The notes: generated from the sequence alone by a model not told the origin. DNA of 16,592 nucleotides from Actinomycetes bacterium (GCA_023460255.1 JAEWQZ010000423.1:1-16592); one strand, 5' to 3'. Positions 6,403-15,933 are shown, counted from the stretch's first letter. Numbers and translations: made by a program.

Positions 6403-6828
6403 TCAGGCCACCGAGAGGTAGGCGTCACCGGACCGGCGAGTGGCCGGCGCGGGAGGCTCGGCCAGGACCGTGGGGCGCGCCGCCCGCGAGCTGAGGGTCC
6501 GGACGTCGGCGACACCTCGCGCGTCGGCCGCCCGGAGCTCGGTGGACACCTCGGTGAGCAGGTCGGCCAGCCGCATGTCCAGCGCCCGGCAGACCGCGAC
6601 GAGGACCTCCGACGACGGCTCCTTGCGCCCCCGCTCGATCTCCGAGAGGTAGGCGATGGAGATGCGGGCCTCGCCCGCGACGTCCGCGAGCGTCCGGCCC
6701 TGGGCGCCGCGGCGCCGTCGGAAGGTCGAGCCCACGAGGCGCCGGAGCAGCGGCTCGGGCCGCACGTGCGCGGGGACGGTCGGGTGGCGGAGCGCCGTCG
6801 GGGCGGTCGGGGCGGGTCCGGACGTCAT
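6403..6828 (-). CDS. popR: XRE-family activator of the PopR/ClgR type, probable regulator of clpP
   Basis: A 141-aa protein with one Cro/CI-type helix-turn-helix (about residues 33-91). It contains GRTLADVAGEARISIAYLSE followed by IERGRKEPSSEVLVAVCRAL, the close signature of actinobacterial ClgR and PopR, which activate clp genes. In PopR and ClgR the short C-terminus is a degradation tag read by ClpP, so substrate and protease form a feedback loop. This protein ends YLSVA, a small hydrophobic tail instead of the known LAA-like end, and could serve the same way. The ATG start is supported by TAGCGT (6836-6841) exactly 7 nt upstream and no Shine-Dalgarno, which points to a leaderless mRNA. A PopR-like box at 6876-6890 in its own promoter suggests autoregulation. 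ClgR is the alternative name. Confidence 0.87.
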   Translation of the reverse strand: MTSGPAPTAPTALRHPTVPAHVRPEPLLRRLVGSTFRRRRGAQGRTLADVAGEARISIAYLSEIERGRKEPSSEVLVAVCRALDMRLADLLTEVSTELRAADARGVADVRTLSSRAARPTVLAEPPAPATRRSGDAYLSVA

Positions 6829-6835
6829 CCATCGG

Positions 6836-6841
6836 ACGCTA
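6836..6841 (-). promoter_or_regulatory. -10 hexamer for a leaderless popR mRNA
   Basis: Read on the minus strand, TAGCGT (6841 to 6836) is followed by 7 nt and then the ATG. No -35-like hexamer is present at the right distance, as expected for an activator-dependent promoter. The PopR-like box lies 34 nt further upstream. Confidence 0.5.
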
Positions 6842-6875
6842 ACAGCGGGCGGTGACGCGCCGGCACCCGCGCCGT

Positions 6876-6890
6876 TCTGCCCTCGGCGTA
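6876..6890. promoter_or_regulatory. PopR-type box in front of popR
   Basis: TCTGCC-CTC-GGCGTA. Its reverse complement, TACGCC-GAG-GGCAGA, has both half-sites identical to the second box in front of clpP (TACGCC-CCC-GGCAGA). In both cases GGCAGA faces the gene. Only the 3-nt spacer differs. This indicates that the same protein binds both promoters. Confidence 0.65.
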
Positions 6891-6934
6891 CGACCCGTGG
6901 CCGTCCCGGGCTGCGGCCCCGACCTCAGCCGCCG

Positions 6935-9469
6935 CTACAGGTCGCCGCTGCGCTGGAGCCGACGCATCGCGACCGCCCCGATCGGGATGCGTCCCCAGAA
7001 CGTGACCAGCCGGAAGACGAGGACGATGGGGGTCCCGACGGGAATCGGCACGCCGGCGCTGAACAGCGCGGCGATGAGGGCTCCCTCCACGGTGCCCAGG
7101 CCGCCGGGGACGGGCACGATCGCGCCCGCGGCGTTGCCGAGCAGGTAGACGATCGCGATGTCCACCACCGACAGCTCGTCGGCCCAGCCGAAGGCGGCCA
7201 GGCTCGCCCAGAAGGCACCGAGGTAGCCGAGCGTCATGAGCAGGCTGCCGCCGACGGCGACCGCGAACCGGCGCGGCCGGCCGAGGAGCTGCACGAGCCG
7301 CGGCCAGGTCGTCTGCCACACGGGCGCGATCCGCTCCTTCGCCCACTGCCGGGCGACCGGCACCAGCAGGACGACGGCGGCGGCGAGCGCGACCACGACC
7401 ACCGCGATGACGACGGTCCGCGACGGCAGCGCGTCGCTCAGGGCATCGGTGCCGCTCGACACCGACAGCACGATGAGCAGCAGGATGGTCGTGATGAACT
7501 GCGCCAGCTGGACCAGGCCCACCGACGCCACGGAGAGCGCGTTCGAGACCCCCCGCCGGGACAGCATCCGCATGTTCAGCGCGGCCGGCCCGACGGCGGC
7601 CGGGGCCGCGAGGGACACGTAGGCGGCGGCGGCCTGGACCTGCGTCGTCCGCCAGATCGACAGGCGCACCGGCGCGAAGGCGACCATCGCCAGGGCCGAG
7701 CCGACGAACGTCACGAGCCCGAGGGCGAAGGCGAGCAGCGCCCACCACGGCGACGCGCGGCCGATGGCCTCGAGCACCTGCTCGAGGTTGAGGGACGTGA
7801 TGATCGCGACAGCGGCGGCGATGCCGAGCACGATCATCAGCACCGTCCGGGCGCCGAACCGGACGAGCCGCTCGGGCTCCACCACCGCCTTGGGGAGCCG
7901 GGCGAGGAGGGCCTCGCGCAGCTCGCCCATGACGCTCCGGTTCTCGCGTGCCTCCTCGCGGGTGGCCCGCGGGAACGCGATCGGCTGGAGCAGCGGCCCG
8001 ATGGTCGCCAGGTCGTCGGGGACGGTGCGCACCGCCGACGCGACGGCGCGCTCCGGGCCGACCTTCAGCGCCATGACCGTGAGCATCGTCGCGACGTCCA
8101 GGCGGCGGGCCAGCTCGGCCGAGGCAACGTCGCCGTACTCCCACCCCGTGAGCAGGACGACCGGGCCGTGGGCGTCCTCCCGGAGCGCGGCGGGCGCGTC
8201 GGGCGGGCAGGCGGCGACGTCGTCGTTGACGAGGACGACGTCGGACGTGATCGCGCGGTGGGCCAGGCCCGCGCCGTGGGCGACGGCCAGCTGCCCCCAG
8301 ATCGCGTCGAGCACCTCGTCGGTGACCGCCTCCGGCGGCAGGTCGCGCAGCGGGACGGCGCCCGGGGAGTGCTGCTGGATGAGCAGCATCGAGTCCTCGG
8401 CCTCCGCGATGCCGAGCAGCCGTGGCGTGCACACGCCGGCGGACCACGCCGCGTACGACAGCAGCGCCGCCCGCTCGGCGGCCTGCCGCAGCGACACCAC
8501 GGCGCGGCCCTCGATGCCGCGCAGCCGCATCGAGCGCCAGAACCGGGTGAGCGTGCCGACGACCTGCCGGTCGCCGTCGAGCACGACGACGTCCAGCCGG
8601 TCGCCGTCGGTGGTGGTCATCGCGTAGACGCGGTTGTCGCTGACCCGTGTGATGGCGACGGCGGCGAGGTCCGTGACGAGCTCGCCGGTGTCGTTGCCCT
8701 CCGCGCCGACGTCGCGCACCCGGACCAGCCGGCGGGGCTCGAAGCCGGCGCGGCGCACGCCCTCGACCAGCGCGCGGCCGTACGCCCGCTCGCTGCGCAC
8801 CCCGAAGGCGTAGCGCAGCGCCAGCCCGCTGGCGCGCCCGATGAGCACCGTCAGCAGGGCGCCGGGCAGCGTGAGGAACCCGGTCATCACCGCGACGCCG
8901 AGCACCACCCACAGGAAGTTCCAGGACCAGCCGGCGGTCTTGCGCCGGGCGCGCGGGCCCGACGACGTGAGGAGCCCCGCGACGGCGGTGAGCAGGGGCG
9001 GGATCGCCACGTGCCACCCGCCGTCGGACCAGACCGAGAACTGGTTGCGCAGCTCGTCGATGCCCCACGTGGCGATGAGCCAGGCCGCGAGGAGCGCGGA
9101 GAGGTAGCCGAGGACGGCGCCGGCGGCGGCCTCGAACGCCTGCCGGACCAGGCGCCGCCAGAGGAGCTCGACGAGCACGGCGATCGGCGCCAGGACGGTG
9201 ATGATCCACTCGAGGATCGCCACCGGGAAGACCACGAACCGCCGGACGATGCCGGCCACGCCCTGGAGGTCGTCGGCGATCGCGCTGGTCGTGCGGTGCG
9301 CGTAGACCGCGAGCACGACGACGAGCGCGATGGCCAGGAGGGACAGGACGGTCGCGACGAGGTCCGCCGGGTGGTGCACCCGCACCGCCGGCGTGTCGAC
9401 GATCCGCACCCCGTGGTCCGTGGGTGTGCGGCCGCGGAGGCCGAGACGCTCCGCGGTCGGGCTGGACAT
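6935..9469 (-). CDS. polytopic membrane protein with pseudokinase-like and LPG-synthase/flippase-type TM domains
   Basis: An 844-aa integral membrane protein. About six hydrophobic segments fill residues 34-220. A soluble middle part (about 225-520) looks like a degenerate RIO/ABC1-type kinase: HGAGLAHRAITSDVVLV (398-414) stands where active enzymes have HRD..N, and LLTGWEYG (439-446) stands where DFG would be, so the catalytic aspartates are missing. The C-terminal half (about 535-825) is a lysylphosphatidylglycerol synthase/flippase transmembrane domain (PF03706-type) with its hallmark VPVPGGLGTVEGALIAALFS (785-804). No aminoacyl-transferase domain follows, so lipid or polyprenyl-linked flipping is more likely than lysyl transfer; that is inference. 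The ATG start fits TAGACT (9477-9482) 7 nt upstream, a leaderless promoter. It is on the same strand as popR, which has its own promoter, and is divergent from the HTH gene at 9600. Confidence 0.87.
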   Translation of the reverse strand: MSSPTAERLGLRGRTPTDHGVRIVDTPAVRVHHPADLVATVLSLLAIALVVVLAVYAHRTTSAIADDLQGVAGIVRRFVVFPVAILEWIITVLAPIAVLVELLWRRLVRQAFEAAAGAVLGYLSALLAAWLIATWGIDELRNQFSVWSDGGWHVAIPPLLTAVAGLLTSSGPRARRKTAGWSWNFLWVVLGVAVMTGFLTLPGALLTVLIGRASGLALRYAFGVRSERAYGRALVEGVRRAGFEPRRLVRVRDVGAEGNDTGELVTDLAAVAITRVSDNRVYAMTTTDGDRLDVVVLDGDRQVVGTLTRFWRSMRLRGIEGRAVVSLRQAAERAALLSYAAWSAGVCTPRLLGIAEAEDSMLLIQQHSPGAVPLRDLPPEAVTDEVLDAIWGQLAVAHGAGLAHRAITSDVVLVNDDVAACPPDAPAALREDAHGPVVLLTGWEYGDVASAELARRLDVATMLTVMALKVGPERAVASAVRTVPDDLATIGPLLQPIAFPRATREEARENRSVMGELREALLARLPKAVVEPERLVRFGARTVLMIVLGIAAAVAIITSLNLEQVLEAIGRASPWWALLAFALGLVTFVGSALAMVAFAPVRLSIWRTTQVQAAAAYVSLAAPAAVGPAALNMRMLSRRGVSNALSVASVGLVQLAQFITTILLLIVLSVSSGTDALSDALPSRTVVIAVVVVALAAAVVLLVPVARQWAKERIAPVWQTTWPRLVQLLGRPRRFAVAVGGSLLMTLGYLGAFWASLAAFGWADELSVVDIAIVYLLGNAAGAIVPVPGGLGTVEGALIAALFSAGVPIPVGTPIVLVFRLVTFWGRIPIGAVAMRRLQRSGDL

Positions 9470-9476
9470 GCTGGCG

Positions 9477-9482
9477 AGTCTA
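9477..9482 (-). promoter_or_regulatory. -10 hexamer for a leaderless mRNA of the 844-aa membrane protein
   Basis: TAGACT on the minus strand ends 7 nt before the ATG at 9469. There is no Shine-Dalgarno sequence. This supports the chosen start against longer in-frame options that run into the divergent HTH gene. Confidence 0.5.
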
Positions 9483-9599
9483 GGACCGGGTGGAGTCCGC
9501 CCGAGATCGTTGACGCCGCGCGGCGCGATGGTGAGGCTTGGGGTGACGGGTCCCCGCCGGTGGCCTCCCCCGCCACCGTGGGCCGCGAAGGAGCGGACC

Positions 9600-9839
9600 A
9601 TGACCAGACGCATGCAGGAGCTGCTCACGCAGGTCGACGGGTCGGACCCGCTTGCCGCGCTCCGGGCGGTGGCGGCGACGCGGACCGAGCTCGAGCGCCG
9701 GGAGGCCGTGCTGGTACGCCGCGCCCGGGTACGCGGCGCGTCCTGGGCGGCGATCGCCGTCGTGCTGGGGATGAGCCGGCAGGCCGTGCACAAGAAGCAC
9801 GGGGGCGGGTGGCGCGACGCCCACGACGAGCCGGCGTAG
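9600..9839 (+). CDS. small helix-turn-helix protein
   Basis: A 79-aa protein with an amphipathic N-terminal helix (DPLAALRAVAATRTELERREAVLVRRARVRG) and a C-terminal helix-turn-helix, GASWAAIAVVLGMSRQAVHKKH (46-67), resembling sigma-70 region 4 or AsnC-type recognition helices. Small actinobacterial proteins of this shape are frequent and are usually annotated only as HTH-domain proteins; its targets are unknown. ATG start with AAGGAG at 9588-9593, 6 nt upstream. TTGACG at 9510-9515 followed 17 nt later by GAGGCT is a possible weak promoter. It is divergent from the large membrane protein and could regulate it, which is inference. It converges with the diguanylate cyclase gene. Confidence 0.75.
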   Translation: MTRRMQELLTQVDGSDPLAALRAVAATRTELERREAVLVRRARVRGASWAAIAVVLGMSRQAVHKKHGGGWRDAHDEPA

Positions 9840-9853
9840 GCCGCCGGAGCGGC

Positions 9854-11401
9854 TCAGGAGGCGGGCGGGTCCGTCGGCTCGGGCGGGGTCGCGACCGGCA
9901 GCGGGTCGGTCGGCTCGGGCGCCGGGGGGCGCGGCGGGCCCGTCGGGGCCGCTGTGGGGGCCGGATGGCTCGTCGGGGGCGTCGCGGGCGCCGGGCCCAC
10001 GGGGTCCGTCAACGTTCGGCGTCGGCCGGCCTTGACCGTGTACATGCGCTGGTCGGCGGCCGCGAGGAGGCGGTCGAGCTGCATCCGCGGGTCCGAGGAG
10101 ATCGCGTACCCGACGCTCGCGCCGATCGTCACCGCCCCGCCGGGCAGCGTGATCGGCTGCTCGATGGCGGTGACGAGCCGCCCGACGACGGCGCGCACCT
10201 CCTGCTCGTCGCGCACCTCCGTGAGCAGCACGCCGAACTCGTCGCCGCCGAGCCGGCCGAGGTGGTCGTGGGCGCGCAGCGAGGCGGCCAGGCGGCGGGA
10301 GACGACGACCAGCACGTCGTCGCCGGCCTGGTGGCCGAGACGGTCGTTGACGTCCTTGAACAGGTCGAGGTCGACGAAGAGCACCGCCACCGCGGCGCCC
10401 GGGCCGGCCTGCGGCAGCGACGCGGACATCCGCCGGAGCAGCTCGCCGCGGTTGGGCAGCCCGGTGAGGTCGTCGTGCGAGGCCGCGTGCGCGAGGGCGC
10501 GCTGGGCGTTCAGGCGCTCGCTGACGTCCCGCTGCTGGACCACCATGCCCTCGACGAGGTGGTCGGCCAGCAGGTTGTGGAACGTCCACTCGTACCAGCG
10601 GCGCTCGAGGCTCGCGTGCACCACGAGCACGTCCATGCTCGACCGGGCGTCCTCGCCGCGCTGCATGAGCTCCGACAGGCGCGCGGCCACGCCCGGCCGG
10701 TGCTCGGCGTCGACGATGTCCAGGAGCGGACGGCCGAGGAGGTCTGCGGGCCGGTAGCCCATCGCGCGCTCGGCGGCGGGGCTGACGTAGGTGAGGATGC
10801 CGCCGCCGTTGCTCACGGTGAGCACGTCGGTGGAGCTCTCCATGAGGGCGCGCAGGCGGGCCTCGGCGCGGGCGAGGGCGTGGGCGTAGCCCGCCTGGTC
10901 CGCGGCGTTGCGGGCCACGATGAGCAGGGTCGTCCACAGGAGGACGAGCAGGGCCCCCGCGCCGGCGTGGCTGAGCTGGACCGGCAGGACGGTCGGCAGC
11001 AGCTCCAGCTCGACGCCGACCTCCCCGATCGCCGTCGTGGCGGTCGCGGCGATGCCGGCGACGACGGCGAGGCGGCGGCCGGCGCGCTGGACGAGGGGCA
11101 GCGACGTCAGCGTGATCCCGGCCGGCACGAGCATCGACCAGCCGGCGTTCCAGCAGAGCGCGGCCACCAGCCCGACGCACAGCAGCAGGCGCAGGACGTG
11201 CCGCTCCTCCAGGTGCCCGGAGCCGAGGGAGGGCTGCGACCTGTCGTCCGCGACGAGGATGGTCAGCGGGACGAGGAGGGCGACGACGACGGGGTCGCCC
11301 TCGACGAGCCCGCGGGACTCCAGCCACCAGAGCACGGGCAGGGCGACCACCAGGGCGAGGATCGCCACCAGGGTCGTGCGCAGGTTCCCTGCTCGTGCCA
11401 C
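9854..11401 (-). CDS. membrane-bound PAS-GGDEF diguanylate cyclase
   Basis: A 515-aa protein that should make cyclic di-GMP from two GTP. Five or six membrane segments occupy residues 10-166. A PAS sensor domain follows (about 184-296; ALMESSTDVLTVSNGGGILT leading to YVSPAAERAMGY). Then comes a GGDEF domain (about 308-465) with DDLTGLPNRGELLRRM, metal-binding Asp344 in LFVDLDLFKD, and an intact GGDEF motif at 385-389. RAHD (376-379) lies five residues before it and forms the RxxD inhibitory I-site, so activity is probably feedback-limited. No EAL domain is present. The last 50 residues are a Pro/Thr/Ala-rich tail, unusual for this family. The start is GTG with GGAG 6 nt upstream (11408-11411). 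The CPBP gene upstream on the same strand is 109 nt away, and no clear promoter was found between them, so co-transcription is possible. Confidence 0.94.
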   Translation of the reverse strand: MARAGNLRTTLVAILALVVALPVLWWLESRGLVEGDPVVVALLVPLTILVADDRSQPSLGSGHLEERHVLRLLLCVGLVAALCWNAGWSMLVPAGITLTSLPLVQRAGRRLAVVAGIAATATTAIGEVGVELELLPTVLPVQLSHAGAGALLVLLWTTLLIVARNAADQAGYAHALARAEARLRALMESSTDVLTVSNGGGILTYVSPAAERAMGYRPADLLGRPLLDIVDAEHRPGVAARLSELMQRGEDARSSMDVLVVHASLERRWYEWTFHNLLADHLVEGMVVQQRDVSERLNAQRALAHAASHDDLTGLPNRGELLRRMSASLPQAGPGAAVAVLFVDLDLFKDVNDRLGHQAGDDVLVVVSRRLAASLRAHDHLGRLGGDEFGVLLTEVRDEQEVRAVVGRLVTAIEQPITLPGGAVTIGASVGYAISSDPRMQLDRLLAAADQRMYTVKAGRRRTLTDPVGPAPATPPTSHPAPTAAPTGPPRPPAPEPTDPLPVATPPEPTDPPAS

Positions 11402-11510
11402 GTCACGCTCCGTCGTCGCGGGGCCGGGGGCGGTCCCCCCTGTCTGTGATCGGCGCGCACGGCCCCCGGGATGAGCGCCGGGACCGGGGAAGGTGCGCGG
11501 CCGTGCCGGG

Positions 11511-12392
11511 TCAGGTGATGCCGATCGCCTCCAGGGCCGCCTCGGGCAGGAGGGCGTACCCGACGAAGGCGACGACGTCGAGCGCCGTGTGCGCGACCAC
11601 GAGCGGCAGGACGCGCCGGGTGCGCAGGTAGTACCAGCCGAAGAGCAGGCCCATGACGACGTTGCCGGCCGCCATCCCCGGCCCCTGGTACAGGTGGTAG
11701 GCGCCGCGCAGGAACGCGCTCGCGACGAGGATGGCGGGCAGCGACCACCGCAGCTCGCGCAGCCGCTCCGTGAGGTACGCGACGGCGACGACCTCCTCCA
11801 GCAGGGCGTTCTTCAGCGCCGACAGGACGAGCACCGGCACCGCCCACCAGTACGGGTCGAGGCCGGACGCCTGGATCGCGACGCTGAGGCCGAGGGCACG
11901 CGCCGCCACGTAGAGCCCCAGCCCGGGGATCCCGACGACGGCCGCCAGGCCGAGCCCGACGGCCAGGTCACGGCCGGGTCGGGCGCGGTCGAGCCCGATG
12001 CGGCGCAGGGCGGAGCGGCCCGGGGCGGACAGCAGGTACAGCGCGAGCGCGACCGGGACCAGCGTGAACACCACGCCGAGCAGCTGGTACGTGAGGTCGA
12101 GGTACGGACGCTCGGACTGCGAGCGGTTGAGCGTGGCGGTCTGCTGGGCGAGCGGCACCTCGGCCGTCAGGCGCGTGTACAGGCGCAGCGCGGCGTAGAC
12201 GGCGGACTGGCCCAGCGACAGGCCGAGGACGATCCACACCTCGGCCGTGAGGCGTCGGCGGCGCTCGGGGGTCGGGGCGTCCGGGGGCGCGTCGCGGGGC
12301 CCGTCGCGGCGCGCGTCCGTCGCTGCCCCGCCGGGTGCGTCGGGGCGCACGGCGGAGGTGTCCGGGACGGGGGCGGCGTCGGGCACGGACAC
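11511..12392 (-). CDS. CPBP-family intramembrane metalloprotease-like protein
   Basis: A membrane protein of 293 aa (291 if the second GTG is used), of the CPBP/Abi (CAAX protease and bacteriocin-processing) family. After a Pro/Asp/Ala-rich cytosolic N-terminus (1-48) there are six to eight membrane segments. The active-site motifs are LLEEVVAVAYL (Glu199, Glu200), FLRGAYHLYQG (His233) and VVAHTALDVVAF (His268). The arginine of the common EExxxR motif is absent, but this EEVV variant is usual in an actinobacterial subgroup. Substrates are unknown. Two GTG starts lie 6 nt apart: 12392 and 12386. TAGGTT (12393-12398) lies exactly 6 nt before the second, so a leaderless mRNA starting at 12386 is the better guess. 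I give the longer form. Confidence 0.86.
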   Translation of the reverse strand: MSVPDAAPVPDTSAVRPDAPGGAATDARRDGPRDAPPDAPTPERRRRLTAEVWIVLGLSLGQSAVYAALRLYTRLTAEVPLAQQTATLNRSQSERPYLDLTYQLLGVVFTLVPVALALYLLSAPGRSALRRIGLDRARPGRDLAVGLGLAAVVGIPGLGLYVAARALGLSVAIQASGLDPYWWAVPVLVLSALKNALLEEVVAVAYLTERLRELRWSLPAILVASAFLRGAYHLYQGPGMAAGNVVMGLLFGWYYLRTRRVLPLVVAHTALDVVAFVGYALLPEAALEAIGIT

Positions 12393-12398
12393 AACCTA
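12393..12398 (-). promoter_or_regulatory. -10 hexamer upstream of the CPBP gene
   Basis: TAGGTT on the minus strand lies 6 nt before the GTG at 12386. If it is the promoter, the mRNA is leaderless and the protein starts MPDAAP rather than MSVPDAAP. Confidence 0.45.
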
Positions 12399-12439
12399 CG
12401 TGAGCCGACCGCCCCCCGCCTGAGCGGAGTCCTAGGGCG

Positions 12440-12532
12440 TTGTGTGGAGTGCTGGGACGCCGACCGGCCCTTGTGTGGAGCGTTGTGCGGCGACACGCCG
12501 GGCGTGTTGCCGCGGAACGCTCCACACAAGGG
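12440..12532. repeat. long palindromic hairpin element with a partial extra copy
   Basis: A 17-bp perfect inverted repeat, CCCTTGTGTGGAGCGTT (12468-12484) against its complement at 12516-12532, encloses a second stem of 13 bp with one mismatch (12487-12499 against 12501-12513) and a one-base loop. Together they make a hairpin of about 30 bp. TTGTGTGGAG occurs a further time at 12440-12449 in direct orientation. The element lies between the end of copA and the CPBP promoter. It has no ORF and no T-run, so it looks like a REP- or MITE-type element rather than a simple terminator. Confidence 0.75.
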
Positions 12533-12572
12533 GGTGGTGGACGGTGCGTGGGGAGTCAGGCGTGCGGGTGTG

Positions 12573-15068
<2,496 letters not shown>

Positions 15069-15130
15069 GGGGTCACGTCCTGTGGGGTGCGGGTGGTGCG
15101 GTGCGCCCGGCCCGCGGGCCGGCGGGCGGG

Positions 15131-15178
15131 CCGAGCTCAGATCAGCGAGCGGGGCCGAGCTCAGATCAGCGAGCGGGG
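15131..15178. repeat. 24-bp exact tandem duplication at the end of copZ
   Basis: A 24-bp unit (15131-15154) is repeated exactly at 15155-15178. The second unit covers the last codons and stop of copZ, so the first is a copy of the gene end lying just downstream of it, including a second in-frame stop. 24 is a multiple of 3, so the event did not alter the protein. Confidence 0.85.
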
Positions 15179-15391
15179 CGGGGCGATGGTGTAGCCGGCC
15201 TCGTCGATGGCCGCAGCGATCGCCTCGTCGGAGACGGGCGCGTCGGCGGTGATGGTCACGGTGGAGGTGCCGCCGTTCACGAGGTCGACAGCGACGTCGG
15301 TGACGCCGGGGATGGCCGTGACCTCCTCGGTGACGGCCTTGACGCAGTGGCCGCAGGTCATGCCCTGGACGGCGACGGTCTGGGTGCTCAT
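15161..15391 (-). CDS. copZ: copper chaperone CopZ (heavy-metal-associated domain)
   Basis: A 76-aa single ferredoxin-like metal-binding domain that carries Cu+ to CopA in the cytoplasm. The copper site is GMTCGHC (Cys13 and Cys16) near the N-terminus. VDLVNGGTSTVTI and the C-terminal DEAGYTI fit the usual fold and length. ATG start with AAGGAG 5 nt upstream. It sits between csoR and copA in the same direction, 111 nt after csoR. That gap contains a GC-rich 26-bp tandem repeat. The last codons and stop are duplicated just downstream. Confidence 0.95.
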   Translation of the reverse strand: MSTQTVAVQGMTCGHCVKAVTEEVTAIPGVTDVAVDLVNGGTSTVTITADAPVSDEAIAAAIDEAGYTIAPPRSLI

Positions 15392-15404
15392 GGTCTCTCC
15401 TTGG

Positions 15405-15456
15405 TTCGGTGCCCGGCCGGGCCGGGTGGGTTCGGTGCCCGGCCGGGCCGGGCGGG
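15405..15456. repeat. 26-bp tandem repeat between csoR and copZ
   Basis: Two adjacent 26-bp units (15405-15430 and 15431-15456) differ at one base. Each holds the perfect 12-bp palindrome GCCCGGCCGGGC, so the copZ leader could form two GC hairpins just before the ribosome binding site. They may lower read-through or translation of copZ-copA relative to csoR; that is a guess. Confidence 0.7.
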
Positions 15457-15502
15457 TGTGTCCGGGGCGGGCGGTGCGGGGACGGGTGGCGGGGTGGATC
15501 GG

Positions 15503-15784
15503 CTAGCTGCGGACGAGGCGGGCGATGGCGTCGGAGGCCTCGCGCACCTTCGCCTCCCCCGCGTCGTGCGACTCGCGGGCGGCGTCGACGACGCAGTGGC
15601 CGAGGTGGTCCTCGAGGAGCCCGAGGCTGACGGCCTGGAGCGCCTTCGTCACCGCTGACACCTGGGTGAGGATGTCGATGCAGTAGGTGTCCTCGTCCAC
15701 CATGCGCGCGATCCCGCGGACCTGCCCCTCGATGCGGCGCAGCCGCTTGAGGTAGTCGTCCTTGCTGCCGGTGTAGCCCGCCAT
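15503..15784 (-). CDS. csoR: copper-sensing transcriptional repressor CsoR
   Basis: A 93-aa all-helical DUF156/CsoR-family repressor. LKRLRRIEGQVRGIARMVDE is the family opening. Cys35, His60 and Cys64 (TYCIDIL and EDHLGHC) are the Cu+ ligands, matching C36/H61/C65 of the Mycobacterium tuberculosis protein. Copper binding releases it from DNA and switches on the operon. ATG start with AGGAGG 4 nt upstream; the frame stays open upstream but that extension is Arg-rich and passes through the operator. It is first in csoR-copZ-copA. A CsoR operator lies 31 nt before the start. Confidence 0.95.
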   Translation of the reverse strand: MAGYTGSKDDYLKRLRRIEGQVRGIARMVDEDTYCIDILTQVSAVTKALQAVSLGLLEDHLGHCVVDAARESHDAGEAKVREASDAIARLVRS

Positions 15785-15812
15785 GTCGCCTCCTGTCGTC
15801 CGATGCGGGAAC

Positions 15813-15840
15813 ACCATACCCCCATGGGGTATTCCCGCAA
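15813..15840 (-). promoter_or_regulatory. csoR operon promoter
   Basis: On the minus strand TTGCGG (15840-15835) and TATGGT (15818-15813) are 16 nt apart, giving a start near 15806 and a leader of about 22 nt that includes the AGGAGG site. The CsoR operator fills the spacer and touches the -10. Confidence 0.55.
15816..15832. promoter_or_regulatory. CsoR operator
   Basis: ATACCCC-CAT-GGGGTAT is a 7-bp perfect inverted repeat with the TACCC...GGGTA form known for CsoR sites. A second inverted pair, TGCGGGA (15804-15810) and TCCCGCA (15833-15839), surrounds it. Binding here would block RNA polymerase directly. Confidence 0.8.
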
Positions 15841-15933
15841 GGGACAGAGGTCCTCTTTTGCCCGGCGCGCGGAGAGGGCGCGGCGGTGGAAAACGCCGCC
15901 GTCGACGCGGTGGGGCCCCGAGCCCGACCGGCG

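Noticed and set aside
6656..11449. Very long plus-strand open frame (1597 codons)
   Set aside because: It is the antisense shadow of the membrane protein, HTH and cyclase genes; its product is low-complexity Arg/Gly/Asp/His-rich and matches no family, whereas the genes it overlaps have clear domains.
15131..15456. Short repeats as a CRISPR array
   Set aside because: Units are adjacent with no spacers and there are no cas genes.
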